DNA of 64,000 nucleotides. Origin: Pseudonocardia xinjiangensis (GTDB lineage Bacteria > Actinomycetota > Actinomycetes > Mycobacteriales > Pseudonocardiaceae). This document shows positions 8,212 through 20,721 of the stretch, piece by piece; position 1 is the stretch's first letter; each line of letters opens with the position of its first letter. A program made the position numbers and the translations under genes. Location: assembly GCF_012911925.1 (NCBI RefSeq), contig NZ_JAAXKY010000015.1, positions 1 to 64,000 of the forward strand, written 5' to 3'. The notes beneath the pieces were generated by a model that was not told the origin of the DNA, did not search any database, and saw only the letters and a program-made list of their open reading frames with translations.

Positions 8212-8618
8212 GCGTCCACCTCCGGAGCCCTGAGCAGGTCCCACCGATTGCCGGCGACGTCGAGGAACACGGCGACGCGCCCGTAGTCCTCCCCACGGGG
8301 CGGGGTCACGAACTCGACGCCCGCGGACGCCATCCGCAGGTAGGCGGCATCGAAGTCGGCCACCTGGAGGAAGAACCCGACTCGGCCGGCCACCTGGTTC
8401 CCGACCGCGCCGGACTGACGTTCCCCGTCGGCGCGGGCGAGAAGCAGCCCGGTCCCGGCGCCGGGCGGCCGGACGACGACCCACCGCTTCGGCCTGCCGT
8501 CGTTCGTGAGCGACGGGGAGTCCTCCTCGAGCTCGAAACCGAGCACGTCGACGAAGAACGCGATGGCAGGGTCGTAATCGTCGACGACGACGGTGACCAG
8601 ATCGATTCGCATCTGCAC
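8208..8618 (-). CDS. VOC (glyoxalase/dioxygenase superfamily) protein
   Basis: The 136-aa protein is a single vicinal-oxygen-chelate module pair: IDLVTVVVDDYDPAIAFFVDVLGFEL at the start and GVEFVTPPRGEDYG then VAVFLDVAGNRWDLL at the end. The family includes glyoxalase I, extradiol dioxygenases and fosfomycin or bleomycin resistance proteins; which one applies here cannot be said. It is translationally coupled to the MBL hydrolase downstream. ATG 8618 or 8612 could be the start. Confidence 0.82.
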   Translation of the reverse strand: MQMRIDLVTVVVDDYDPAIAFFVDVLGFELEEDSPSLTNDGRPKRWVVVRPPGAGTGLLLARADGERQSGAVGNQVAGRVGFFLQVADFDAAYLRMASAGVEFVTPPRGEDYGRVAVFLDVAGNRWDLLRAPEVDA

Positions 8619-8719
8619 CTGGCGATGATGACCCCTTCCGCGCGCCGGGTGCGGTCTGCACAGGGCCCACGGGGCCTGCGAGGACCACAGCCGGCGCGCG
8701 GAACTGCCCGGCCTCGTAC

Positions 8720-9712
8720 TCAGAGCTCGGCAGGCCCCTCCTGCGGCACCATGCCGAGCTGGTCGGCGACCGAACCCATCACGTCCTGCACCGCGACGGT
8801 GTCGGCGAGCGGCATGACCTCGCTCTGTGTGCGCCCCGCCAGGACACCGTCGGTGACCTCACGCAGCTCGTGGGCATAACCGCCCCCGACGTGCGGCACC
8901 GTGACCTCCTCCGCGTCGTGCCCGGTGCGGTGGAGCACGAACGTGTCGGGGTGGTGGAAGCGCGGCAGGAGGTCGATCCAGCCTCCGGTGCCGAAGATGC
9001 GCATCTGCCCGGGGGTGGCGCAGCGGAGCGAGGTGAAGAGGGACGCGGTGCGGCCGTCGGCCCAGCCCAGCAGCACGGCCTCCTCGATGTCGACGCCGTT
9101 CGCGGCGAGCGTGCCGTGGGCGGCGACCGTGTCGGGGGTGCCGAGCACCATCTGGGCGAACGAGATCGGGTACACGGTGAGGTCGAACAGCGCGCCGCCG
9201 CCGATGGCGATGTTGTAGTAGCGGTCGAGCGGGTCGGTCGGGGCGTTCACCCCGAGCTCGCCCTGCACTCCGCGAACCTCGCCGATCGCGCCGTCGGCGA
9301 TCAGCTCCCGCATCCGCACCACGGCGGGCTGGAAGCGGGTCCACATAGCCTCCATCGCGAACACCCCCGCGTCGGTGGCCGCATCCGCGATCTCCCGGGC
9401 GGCCGCGGGCGTGACCGTGAACGCCTTCTCCACCAGCACGCCCTTGCCCGCCTTGATCGCCGCCAGCGCAACGGCACGGTGGTGCGGGTGCGGGGTGGCG
9501 ATGTACAGCACGTCGACGGCGTCGTCCTCGACGATCGCGCGGTAGGAGTCGTGGACGCGGGCGATCCCGTGGGTGGCGGCGAAGGCCTGCGCGCGTTGAG
9601 CCGATCGGGACGCGACCGCGACGACCTCCGCTCCCGGTACGTGCGGGAAGTCGGCCACCACCTTCTCCGCGATCCGGCCCGGCCCCACCACTCCCCAGCG
9701 GACGATGCTCAT
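8720..9712 (-). CDS. Gfo/Idh/MocA-family oxidoreductase
   Basis: The 330-aa protein starts with a Rossmann motif (VVGPGRIAEKVV), has the family LYIATPHPHH segment and VEKAFTVTPAAAREI, where Lys is the usual catalytic-region residue. The C-terminal alpha/beta domain follows from about residue 125. It probably oxidises or reduces a sugar or dihydrodiol with NAD(P); the closest feel is dihydrodiol dehydrogenase. ATG 9712 was chosen because longer readings run through the collagen-like region. An SOS-like box lies 73 bases upstream, between this gene and the divergent collagen-like gene. Confidence 0.85.
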   Translation of the reverse strand: MSIVRWGVVGPGRIAEKVVADFPHVPGAEVVAVASRSAQRAQAFAATHGIARVHDSYRAIVEDDAVDVLYIATPHPHHRAVALAAIKAGKGVLVEKAFTVTPAAAREIADAATDAGVFAMEAMWTRFQPAVVRMRELIADGAIGEVRGVQGELGVNAPTDPLDRYYNIAIGGGALFDLTVYPISFAQMVLGTPDTVAAHGTLAANGVDIEEAVLLGWADGRTASLFTSLRCATPGQMRIFGTGGWIDLLPRFHHPDTFVLHRTGHDAEEVTVPHVGGGYAHELREVTDGVLAGRTQSEVMPLADTVAVQDVMGSVADQLGMVPQEGPAEL

Positions 9713-9784
9713 GCCCCCATCCTGGCGGCGCCGCGGCTCCGATGCCGGACGGCATCCACAGCTGTGGACAGCTCGGTGGACAAC

Positions 9785-9800
9785 TCGAACGGACGTTCGA
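9785..9800. promoter_or_regulatory. SOS/LexA-box-like palindrome
   Basis: TCGAAC-GGAC-GTTCGA is an exact fit to the actinobacterial LexA consensus TCGAACNNNNGTTCGA, and the arms extend one more pair on each side (C...G). It sits in the 227-base divergent region between the Gfo/Idh oxidoreductase (start 9712) and the collagen-like gene (start 9940). Either or both genes could be damage-inducible. No -10 element is obvious. Confidence 0.7.
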
Positions 9801-9939
9801 GATTCAGATTGTGACGGTTTCGACCCGGGCGCTTGGGTTGCCGATCGATGCCTGGGATACCTCCCAGGAGTGGGCGCCGGTACCCGGCGCCACACCACGG
9901 ACAGCCCCACATCCCGAGCGCTGATGGACAGGAACACAG

Positions 9940-10845
9940 ATGGCAGACGAGACAGCAGAATCGACACCGACGGCCCGCCGGAGCACCGGCACAGATCGTC
10001 CCCGCACCGCACAGGCCGAGCGCGGCGAGCGCGGCGAGCAGGGCGTCCGCGGAGCAGCGGGCCCCGGCGGCGAGCAGGGCCGGGCGGGCGAGCCGGGCAC
10101 CCGCGGCGGACAGGGCCTCCGCGGCGGGCAGGGCACGCCCGGCAACAAGGGCGAGCACGGCGCACCCGGCGAGAACGGCCGCCAGGGCGGACCCGGAGAC
10201 AAGGGCGGACCCGGAGACAAGGGCGAGCACGGAGACAAGGGCGCACACGGCGAGCAGGGTTCGCCCGGCGAGCGCGGCCAGCAGGGCGCACCCGGCGAGA
10301 AGGGCGCGCCCGGCGACAAGGGTGAGCGTGGCGAGCAGGGCCCCAGCGGCGAGCAGGGCGAGCGCGGGGAGCACGGCCTGCCCGGCGAGCGCGGTGACAA
10401 GGGCCTGCCCGGAGAGCAGGGCCCACGCGGAGAGCAGGGCCTGCCCGGCGAGAAGGGCGAGCGCGGCGACCAGGGTCCGCGCGGCGAGCAGGGCGAGAAG
10501 GGCGAGCGCGGTGAGAAGGGCGAGCAGGGCGAGCCCGGAATCCGCGGTGCGCAGGGGCCGGCCGGCCCTCCCGGGCCCCCCGGGCTGCCGGGCCCGCAGG
10601 GACTTCCCGGTCCGCAGGGACAGCAGGGGTGGGCGCCCGCGCCCAGTCAGCCGGCAGCGGCGGGAACCCGATGGGTCGTTCCGGCCACGCCGGCGAAGGC
10701 CGTCGCGTCGGGGGTCGAACTGGCGTTCGCGCCGGTCCGGATCTTCGCCTCGATGGTCGAGACCATGGTGCGGGTGCAGCAGCAGACGTGGTCGGCGCTG
10801 ACCGCGGCCCAGCAGCCGGGCTCCCGGGATGCCATGCGGCGCTGA
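9940..10845 (+). CDS. Collagen-like Gly-X-Y repeat protein
   Basis: The 301-aa protein has a polar N-terminal head of about 26 residues, then an uninterrupted Gly-X-Y tract of about 200 residues (roughly 28-228) dominated by GEQ, GER, GDK, GEK, GPR and ending in GPP/GLP triplets. A C-terminal segment of about 70 residues follows, with a predicted helix ([29 protein letters not shown]) that could trimerise or bind membrane. No signal peptide is visible, which is unusual for bacterial collagens, so secretion is uncertain. It is a stand-alone gene behind an SOS-like box and ahead of a strong terminator. Charged Glu/Lys/Arg in X and Y positions can stabilise triple helices without hydroxyproline. 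Confidence 0.88.
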   Translation: MADETAESTPTARRSTGTDRPRTAQAERGERGEQGVRGAAGPGGEQGRAGEPGTRGGQGLRGGQGTPGNKGEHGAPGENGRQGGPGDKGGPGDKGEHGDKGAHGEQGSPGERGQQGAPGEKGAPGDKGERGEQGPSGEQGERGEHGLPGERGDKGLPGEQGPRGEQGLPGEKGERGDQGPRGEQGEKGERGEKGEQGEPGIRGAQGPAGPPGPPGLPGPQGLPGPQGQQGWAPAPSQPAAAGTRWVVPATPAKAVASGVELAFAPVRIFASMVETMVRVQQQTWSALTAAQQPGSRDAMRR

Positions 10846-10857
10846 CCTCCGCGCGTC

Positions 10858-10902
10858 CACCGGCGGGTGCCCTCCTCCGGATCAGGAGGGCACCCGCCGG
10901 TG
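10858..10902. terminator. Strong bidirectional terminator hairpin
   Basis: Perfect 19-bp arms (10858-10876 and 10884-10902) surround a 7-base loop. It lies between the ends of the convergent collagen-like (10845) and YihY (10907) genes, so it can serve both. Confidence 0.85.
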
Positions 10903-10906
10903 CCGT

Positions 10907-11959
10907 TCACGCGTCGCCGCGGACGTCGCCCGCTCCGCCGCCCCGAGGGCCGGTGGCGCCGGCCGCCGGGCGCGTGACCACGTAGTCCAGGCGTTCGAGC
11001 ACAGCGGCGGCCACCTCCGGTGCGACCCGGACCGCGTGGGCGAGATCCTGCACCGGGGCCTGCCGCTCGGCACGCCGTCCCCGTCGGCGCAGCGGGGCGG
11101 GCCACAGGTCCTGCAGTGCGGCGTTGAGGTGGGCGCCGAGGATGATCGCGAGCGCGATGAAGAAGTTGCCGAGCAGGAAGGCGATGGGTGCCGCCAGCGC
11201 GCCGTAGGTGTAGCCGGTGCCGGTGATCCAGTCGAGGTAGAGGCGCAGGCCCGTCGCGCCGACGAGGAACACCACGGCGGCCAGCAGCGCGCCCGGCAGG
11301 CCCCGGTACCACGGCGGCTTGAGCGGCAGCGCGATCTTGTAGAACGTGGTGAGCGCCAGCACGAGCACCAGCCCGATGAACGGGTAGTACAGCGATCCGA
11401 GCACCACTCCCGCCAGCGGTTCCCAGGCATCGGGGAGCAGCGGGAGCAGGCGGTCGGGGCTCAGCGCGATGATCGGGAGGAACACGATCCCGACGGAGAG
11501 ACCCACCAGGTAGAGCAGGATCGCGAGGATCCGCTGCCAGACCAGGTTGCGCAGCTGGTACTGGCCGTATGCCCTGGTCACCGCATCGACGAACGCGGCC
11601 ATCGCCGAGGATCCCGACCAGAAGCTGAGGACGAACCCGATGGAGATCACCTCACCACGGGCGGAGGTCAGGACGTCCGCCACGGTCGGGACGATGATCT
11701 CCTCCACCGCGTTGCGGCTGAACACGCCGCTGGTGAGGTCGATGATCCACTGCTGGACGGCCACGACCGTGTCCGGGCCGAACCAGCCGCCGACGTAGCC
11801 GAGCACGCCGAAGAGGCCCAGCAGCAGGGGTGGCAGCGACAGCGTCTGCCAGAACGCGGCGGAGGCGGACTCGCTGAAGATGTCGTCGTCCCACGCGCTG
11901 CCGACCGTGCGCCGCAGCACCCGGCGCACCGCGTGGCCCCGCTCGCGGGTGTCCGTCAC
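10907..11959 (-). CDS. YihY/BrkB-family inner membrane protein
   Basis: The 350-aa protein matches the YihY/virulence factor BrkB family: about six membrane helices with WQRILAILLYLVGLSVGIVF and LGSLYYPFIGLVLVLALTTFYKI in the middle and the family GGLLAAVVF-type and GALAAPIAFLLGNFFIALAIILGAHLNA stretches at the end. The role of the family is unclear (once, wrongly, called RNase BN). GTG 11959 is preferred because the longer start at 12103 would lie inside the operator-promoter of the divergent HTH-Clp_N gene and the added residues look non-coding. Confidence 0.85.
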   Translation of the reverse strand: MTDTRERGHAVRRVLRRTVGSAWDDDIFSESASAAFWQTLSLPPLLLGLFGVLGYVGGWFGPDTVVAVQQWIIDLTSGVFSRNAVEEIIVPTVADVLTSARGEVISIGFVLSFWSGSSAMAAFVDAVTRAYGQYQLRNLVWQRILAILLYLVGLSVGIVFLPIIALSPDRLLPLLPDAWEPLAGVVLGSLYYPFIGLVLVLALTTFYKIALPLKPPWYRGLPGALLAAVVFLVGATGLRLYLDWITGTGYTYGALAAPIAFLLGNFFIALAIILGAHLNAALQDLWPAPLRRRGRRAERQAPVQDLAHAVRVAPEVAAAVLERLDYVVTRPAAGATGPRGGGAGDVRGDA

Positions 11960-12098
11960 CGCCGGGCGCTCGTGGTCCGGCCCCGACCCTCGTCCTCCCG
12001 CGCCCCCGTCACCGCGTAAGGATGCGCCGCAGCCACCCGGCTGTCGCTGCCGACGGCGACCACGGCTGCCGTCTTGATCATTCCGAGATCCAGCTACC

Positions 12099-12145
12099 GT
12101 CAACTTCGGGTTGACGAACCTCTACCGTCAACTTAGAGTTGACGC
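12099..12145 (+). promoter_or_regulatory. Leaderless promoter with twin operator palindromes
   Basis: Two palindromes, GTCAAC-TTCGG-GTTGAC (12099-12115) and GTCAAC-TTAGA-GTTGAC (12127-12143), lie 28 bases apart in direct orientation, each preceded by CTACC. A -35 TTGACG (12111-12116), a 17-base spacer and a -10 TAGAGT (12134-12139) fit exactly, so the first palindrome overlaps -35 and the second covers -10. Transcription would start at or beside the ATG at 12146, giving a leaderless mRNA; no Shine-Dalgarno sequence exists. Confidence 0.75.
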
Positions 12146-12886
12146 ATGACGAACCGCGTCCGCATCGCCAACCCGGTCCGACTCGACGACCTGATCGACG
12201 GCATCAAGAAGGTCCACACCGGCGCCCTCGACCAGCTGTCCACCGCAGTCATCACCGCCGAGGCCCTCGACGACCTGGCCGACCACCTCATCGGCCACTT
12301 CGTCGACCAGGCACGACGCTCCGGCGCGTCCTGGACGGAGATCGGCCGCAGCATGGGCGTCTCCAAGCAGGCGGCGCAGAAGCGCTTCGTGCCGAAGGGA
12401 CCCGGTGAGCCGGCCGACCTCGATCCCGATCAGGGGTTCAGCCGGTACACCGACCGTGCGAGAAACGTGGTGGTCGTCTCCCAGAACGAGGCCCATGCTG
12501 CCCGGAACGACACGATCCGGCCCGAGCACCTCGTGCTGGGTCTGCTGGGCCAGCCGGACGGGCTCGGCACGCAGGCGATCGTCGCGCAGGGCGTGGAGCT
12601 GGAGACGGTGCGCCAGGCGGTCGTGGCGGCCCTGCCCCCCGCGGCCGATCCGGTGCCCGACCTCGTCCCGTTCGACCCGCAGGCACGCAAGGCGCTGGAG
12701 CTGACGTTCCGGGAGGCCCTGCGGCTGGGCCACGACCACGTCGGGACCGAGCACATCCTGCTCGCGCTTCTCGAGCTCGAGAACGGCACGGGCGTGCTGG
12801 GCGGCCTCGGTGTCACCAAGGAAGGCGCCGAAGCCACCATCACCGCCGCCGTGGCCGCCCGCGCGGCCGCCGACGAGCAGCAGTAG
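12146..12886 (+). CDS. HTH + double Clp_N domain protein
   Basis: The 246-aa protein joins an N-terminal helix-turn-helix (SWTEIGRSMGVSKQAAQKRF, about residues 60-80) to two Clp amino-terminal repeats (about 100-160 with RPEHLVLGLLGQPDG, and 170-240 with GTEHILLALLELENG). No AAA+ domain is present. Clp_N modules recognise substrates or adaptors for ClpC/ClpP, so the protein may couple protein quality control to transcription. Its promoter carries two palindromes overlapping -35 and -10, which suggests autoregulation by this HTH; that is inference. Confidence 0.85.
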   Translation: MTNRVRIANPVRLDDLIDGIKKVHTGALDQLSTAVITAEALDDLADHLIGHFVDQARRSGASWTEIGRSMGVSKQAAQKRFVPKGPGEPADLDPDQGFSRYTDRARNVVVVSQNEAHAARNDTIRPEHLVLGLLGQPDGLGTQAIVAQGVELETVRQAVVAALPPAADPVPDLVPFDPQARKALELTFREALRLGHDHVGTEHILLALLELENGTGVLGGLGVTKEGAEATITAAVAARAAADEQQ

Positions 12887-12907
12887 ACGGGGGGCGCCCG
12901 GGGCTCG

Positions 12908-13846
12908 TCAGTCGTCCTCGGGAGGCGCGAACCGCCGGAGCGCGTCGATGGAGGGGACGGTGTAGTAGCCCCCGGAGACGGGCTGGGTGTAGCGGGTCAG
13001 CGCGTCGCGGATCCCGTCGCCGACGCCCGCCATCTGCCGCAGCATCTCCTCGAGCCGGAACTGCTCGCAGCTGAATCCGACGAACGCCGTGCCGTGCCGG
13101 GTGGCGGTTCCGTAGGCGACGTTGCGCCGGAAGATGTCCAGTTCCTGCCCGTCGACCTCCAGCGTCGACCGCGAGACGTGGCTGTCGGCGGGCATCGTCT
13201 CGTCGTCGAACTCGATGCTGTCGGGCTTGGTCCGGCCGATGACCCGTTCCTGCTCCTCCTGCGGCAGCTTCTCCCACGCAGTCGTGCTGTGCTCCCACAG
13301 CTGGACGAGGACGATGCTGCTGCCCGCCCCCGGCTTGCCGCCGGGCACCAGCGCGACCTCCGGGGCCTCCAGCAGCGACGGGTTCTCGGTGCCGTCGATG
13401 AACCCGGTGAGGTCGCGGTCGTGGCGGTACAGCCAGCCGGCCGTCTCCCGTCGCAGCCGGGCGACCGCCGAGAGGCCGTCGACGATCGCCCGTCCGTTGT
13501 CGAACACCGCCGTGCGGTCCCCACCCGCCGTCCACAGCCAGGCGTCGTGCTGGGTGGCGGGCATGGTGAAGCCGTCAGGACCGGCGATGCCCTCCTCCCA
13601 GCCGCGGGCGCCCGACGGCACCTCGGCGGGGTCGGCCACCTCCGCCCAGAGTTCGGGCCGGAAACCGACGACGAGGTTGACACCACCCGTGGTCGACAAC
13701 GGTCCCACCAGCGAGGCCGCGGCCGTGACGAGATCGACCGGCTGCGCTCCGGGCAGGAGGTCGAACTCCTGATACCCGTGCTCCGGTGTACCCAGGGCGA
13801 AGATTCCCGGCTGCGCATTCACGACGACCATGCTGGCAGTGTCCAC
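12908..13846 (-). CDS. Dyp-type heme peroxidase
   Basis: The 312-aa protein has the DyP signature GFIDGTENP near residue 147, whose Asp acts in place of the distal His of plant peroxidases, and a proximal-His/Arg region around DSHVSRSTLEVDG and FRRNVAYG. It lacks a Tat signal, so it is cytoplasmic and closest to the B/P-type group. No encapsulin gene or encapsulin-targeting tail is seen. Start ATG 13846; ATG 13831 (MVVVNAQPG) is a possible alternative. Convergent with the HTH-Clp_N gene, 21 bases apart. Confidence 0.88.
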   Translation of the reverse strand: MDTASMVVVNAQPGIFALGTPEHGYQEFDLLPGAQPVDLVTAAASLVGPLSTTGGVNLVVGFRPELWAEVADPAEVPSGARGWEEGIAGPDGFTMPATQHDAWLWTAGGDRTAVFDNGRAIVDGLSAVARLRRETAGWLYRHDRDLTGFIDGTENPSLLEAPEVALVPGGKPGAGSSIVLVQLWEHSTTAWEKLPQEEQERVIGRTKPDSIEFDDETMPADSHVSRSTLEVDGQELDIFRRNVAYGTATRHGTAFVGFSCEQFRLEEMLRQMAGVGDGIRDALTRYTQPVSGGYYTVPSIDALRRFAPPEDD

Positions 13847-13894
13847 ACTGGCGCGCTGCCGCCCCGGCTGTGTGTTCGGGCACCGATCGGGCGA

Positions 13895-14326
13895 TCAGCC
13901 GCCGTCGGCGGCCGTGACCCTGGCCTTCCGCCGCCTGCGCAGCACGACGAGGAGCAACAGGGCAGCGGCCGCACCGGCCACCGCACCCGGCCGGTCCCGA
14001 AGGATCTTCCGGACGGCTTCGGCCTTCTCGACGGCGAGCCGGTACATCCGGTCGAACTGCTGCTGGGCCGCCGCGACCGTCTCCACCTTCTTGGCCTGCA
14101 CCCGCGCCGGGACGTCCAGGCGCGCCACGAGCTCCTCGACGGTGTCACCGAGCTCCGCGCGGAGCTCGTCGATATGCCGCAGCCGATCGTCGTCCAGCTC
14201 GACGACCTCCTCGCGGAGCTCCTCCGACGACTTCCCTCTCCCGTCGACCACCGGTCGGTCCGGTGCCACGGGCACCGTCCCCTCGCCGGCGTCGTCGGGC
14301 TCCCTGCCCGTCGCACCCGTGCTCAT
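13895..14326 (-). CDS. DUF3618 membrane-anchored protein
   Basis: The 143-aa protein has an acidic, disordered N-terminus. Residues 50-80 carry the DUF3618 pattern (EELREEVVELDDDRL, then ELGDTVEELVARLDVPARV). A coiled region follows, then one membrane helix near the C-terminus (GAVAGAAAALLLLVVL) ending in an Arg/Lys cluster. ATG 14326 has a GGAGGGC site. DUF3618 proteins often accompany phage-holin-like DUF1469 and YtxH-type envelope-stress genes; no such partner is here. Function unknown. Confidence 0.75.
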   Translation of the reverse strand: MSTGATGREPDDAGEGTVPVAPDRPVVDGRGKSSEELREEVVELDDDRLRHIDELRAELGDTVEELVARLDVPARVQAKKVETVAAAQQQFDRMYRLAVEKAEAVRKILRDRPGAVAGAAAALLLLVVLRRRRKARVTAADGG

Positions 14327-14617
14327 CGTGGTGCCCTCCTCCTGATCCGACGTGGCGTCGCCACCCACGTGGATGACCGTTTCTCCGGCCGGCCAACCGC
14401 GAACATCGGCGATGGCACCCAGGAGAGCCACGGCCGGGCGCCGCCACCGAATGGGGACTTCATGGCGATCACGACCATGAACGAAATGCGACAGATGCCG
14501 TTCCAGCGAGATTTCTCCGCTCCATTCGGCCCAATTTCGCCGCCTCATGTTTTCCTCCCGGCCACCCCGGAAACGCTCAGCTGTTCAATCCGTGATCGAC
14601 GCAGAGCGAGGTGGGCA

Positions 14618-15040
14618 GTGACGGCCAAGGCGAGGACGACGGAGAAGCAGCCCGAAGACGTGCGCCCGGACCGCCCGGCCGAGGGCCGGTTCGAAGGACA
14701 CCGGTCGGCCACGGTGAACCTGCCGTTCGTGACCGCCCAGTTCCGCGTGCCGGATCTGCATGCGCCGAGCCGCGGGGACCTCGACGCCGCCGCACGTGGA
14801 GCGCGGTCGATGCTGCCGTCGACGAAGTCGATGTTGTTCTTCGGCGGTCTGGCGGCCACCGCCGTCGTCGGCGTGCTCGAGTGGCCGGTGGCGGCGGCCA
14901 TCGGCATCGGCAGCGCGTTGGCCAGCCGGGGTTCGGCGGATCCCCAGCCCCGCGCGGCGTTGCCATCCGCGCAGGCCGAGACCACGGGTTCGACGACGAC
15001 ACCGGGGTCGCCGCCCCAGGCGGGGAAGGCACAGAACTGA
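14618..15040 (+). CDS. Small membrane protein upstream of the P-type ATPase
   Basis: The 140-aa protein starts at GTG 14618 behind GAGGTGG. It has a charged, disordered head, a conserved-looking TVNLPFVTAQFRVPDLHAPSR segment, one hydrophobic hairpin (MLFFGGLAATAVVGVLEWPVAAAIGIGSALA, about 77-107) and a Ser/Thr/Pro-rich tail. I do not recognise a named family. It is directly followed by a hairpin and the giant P-type ATPase, and a role linked to that pump is possible but inferred only from position. Confidence 0.6.
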   Translation: MTAKARTTEKQPEDVRPDRPAEGRFEGHRSATVNLPFVTAQFRVPDLHAPSRGDLDAAARGARSMLPSTKSMLFFGGLAATAVVGVLEWPVAAAIGIGSALASRGSADPQPRAALPSAQAETTGSTTTPGSPPQAGKAQN

Positions 15041-15051
15041 CCTGATCCGTC

Positions 15052-15083
15052 AGGACGAGCCGCGCCAGGTCGCGGCTCGTCCT
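15052..15083 (+). terminator. Hairpin between the small membrane protein and ATPase genes
   Basis: Perfect 13-bp arms (AGGACGAGCCGCG and its complement) flank CCAGGT. The stem ends one base before ATG 15085 of the ATPase frame, so it is either the terminator of the upstream gene or an attenuator/translation-blocking structure for the ATPase. Confidence 0.7.
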
Positions 15084-15084
15084 C

Positions 15085-19461
<4,377 letters not shown>

Positions 19462-19559
19462 ACGCGCTCGTCATCTTCTCGCCATCGGACATCCAGCCCG
19501 GGTGCGCCCATCGCTCACCACCGTCACCGATCCTGGACATCCATCGGAAGGCGGAAGCT

Positions 19560-19673
19560 ATGACCGGTTTCTTCACCGCGGTGCTCGTCGCGGTCGCAGC
19601 AGCACTTCTCGAACGGCTCGCGGTGCGGGTCGCCAGGTCGTTCTGGGGGTCGCTGCAGCCCGCTGCCGCCTGA
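19560..19673 (+). CDS. 37-aa membrane peptide
   Basis: A 37-codon gene starts at ATG 19560 behind GGAAGGCGGAAG. The peptide has one hydrophobic helix (FFTAVLVAVAAALLERLAV, residues 4-22) followed by basic residues (RVARSFW) and a short tail, the look of a small single-pass inner-membrane protein with its C-terminus inside. It lies 98 bases after the P-type ATPase on the same strand, so it could be a small pump regulator, but this is inference from position. Confidence 0.5.
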   Translation: MTGFFTAVLVAVAAALLERLAVRVARSFWGSLQPAAA

Positions 19674-19716
19674 CCCGATCGCCGATCCACCCGGCGGGTG
19701 GCGCGGTGTCGTTCGC

Positions 19717-20721
19717 TCAGGGCAGCCTGCGGGTCTCCTCGATCCAGTGGTCGATCTTCGCCCACCACTGGTAGAGCCACTCCACCTGGTCCTCCTCGCC
19801 GGACGGTACGTCGGCCGCGGGCACCCGCCACCAGCGCATCCGTACGGTCGCGTCGAGCGGGAGCTCCCGCCAGATGTCGGCCACGGTGTAGAGGTGGTCG
19901 AGTCCGGAGTGCGCGACGAACACGACGTCGGCCTCGGGAGCCGCGGCCAGCGCCGCGTGGACTCCGCCGGGACGCGGCGGCAGTACGTGCCGCATGGCCT
20001 CCGAACGGCGCGCCATGCGCTCCAGGCCCCGCGCCCGCAGTCGCTTGATCCCGGCCAGCCGCCTGCGCTCGGTGAAGTTGCCACCCTCGGGGAAGATCAC
20101 GAACGCGTCGTTGTGGTCGAGCGCGGTGGCGAGCTCGCCGATCCGTCGCTGCAGCTGTGCTCCGCCGCCGGCCGGCAGGAACCGGGTGGGCAGCCGGTTG
20201 AGCACCACGTCGAGCGCCGGATCCCACTGCAGGGCCGCGGTCAGCACGATGCGCGGCTCGCGCGCGTACCAGTTCACCAGCGCGTGGACCAGGAGGAACG
20301 AGTCGCCCGGGCCGGCGTGGCGGCAGAACACGAGCAGCGGACGGTCGAGGTACTCGTCGGGGTCGGGGCCCTCCACCTCGACCTTCAGGCGCAGCACCCG
20401 GACCGCCTCGCCGTAGAGCACCTGCAGGTACCAGCCCACGAGCCGGTAGTGCAGGTACTGGAACGGCGGGGAGCGCACCAGCAGCCCGAACCCCGACACC
20501 AGCCACAACACGAACAGGACCACCAGCACGACGCTGTCGAGCACCATCGCCACGACCGCCACCCACAGCACGCGCAGCGGGCGCCACCGGCCGGGAAGGA
20601 ACGGCGACAGGGCAGCCGCGAGCAGCAACCACATCGGCAACGTGGTGACCACAGCGACGGTCATCAGCACCACGGCGGGTGCGAGCATCGTCCGCCGGAC
20701 CCAGCGAGGCGGTGGCGTCAC
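19717..20721 (-). CDS. PlsC-like 1-acyl-glycerol-phosphate acyltransferase
   Basis: The 334-aa protein has two N-terminal membrane helices (about 14-75), then a glycerolipid acyltransferase core: catalytic H-X4-D as CRHAGPGDSF and the PEG block as FPEGGNFTERRR. It would acylate a lysophospholipid at the membrane. GTG 20721 overlaps by four bases the stop of the upstream patatin gene, so a phospholipase and an acyltransferase are coupled, which suits a lipid-remodelling pair. Confidence 0.87.
   Translation of the reverse strand: MTPPPRWVRRTMLAPAVVLMTVAVVTTLPMWLLLAAALSPFLPGRWRPLRVLWVAVVAMVLDSVVLVVLFVLWLVSGFGLLVRSPPFQYLHYRLVGWYLQVLYGEAVRVLRLKVEVEGPDPDEYLDRPLLVFCRHAGPGDSFLLVHALVNWYAREPRIVLTAALQWDPALDVVLNRLPTRFLPAGGGAQLQRRIGELATALDHNDAFVIFPEGGNFTERRRLAGIKRLRARGLERMARRSEAMRHVLPPRPGGVHAALAAAPEADVVFVAHSGLDHLYTVADIWRELPLDATVRMRWWRVPAADVPSGEEDQVEWLYQWWAKIDHWIEETRRLP

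Noticed and set aside
9709-10860. Long minus- and plus-strand frames over the Gly-X-Y gene
   Set aside because: They are Leu/Ala- or Arg/Ala-rich shadows of the repeated GGC/GAG/CCC codons; only the frame at 9940-10845 has Gly at every third residue.
11960-12103. 48-codon N-terminal extension of YihY to 12103
   Set aside because: The start would lie in the operator-promoter of the divergent gene, and the extra residues are Arg/Gly-rich filler.
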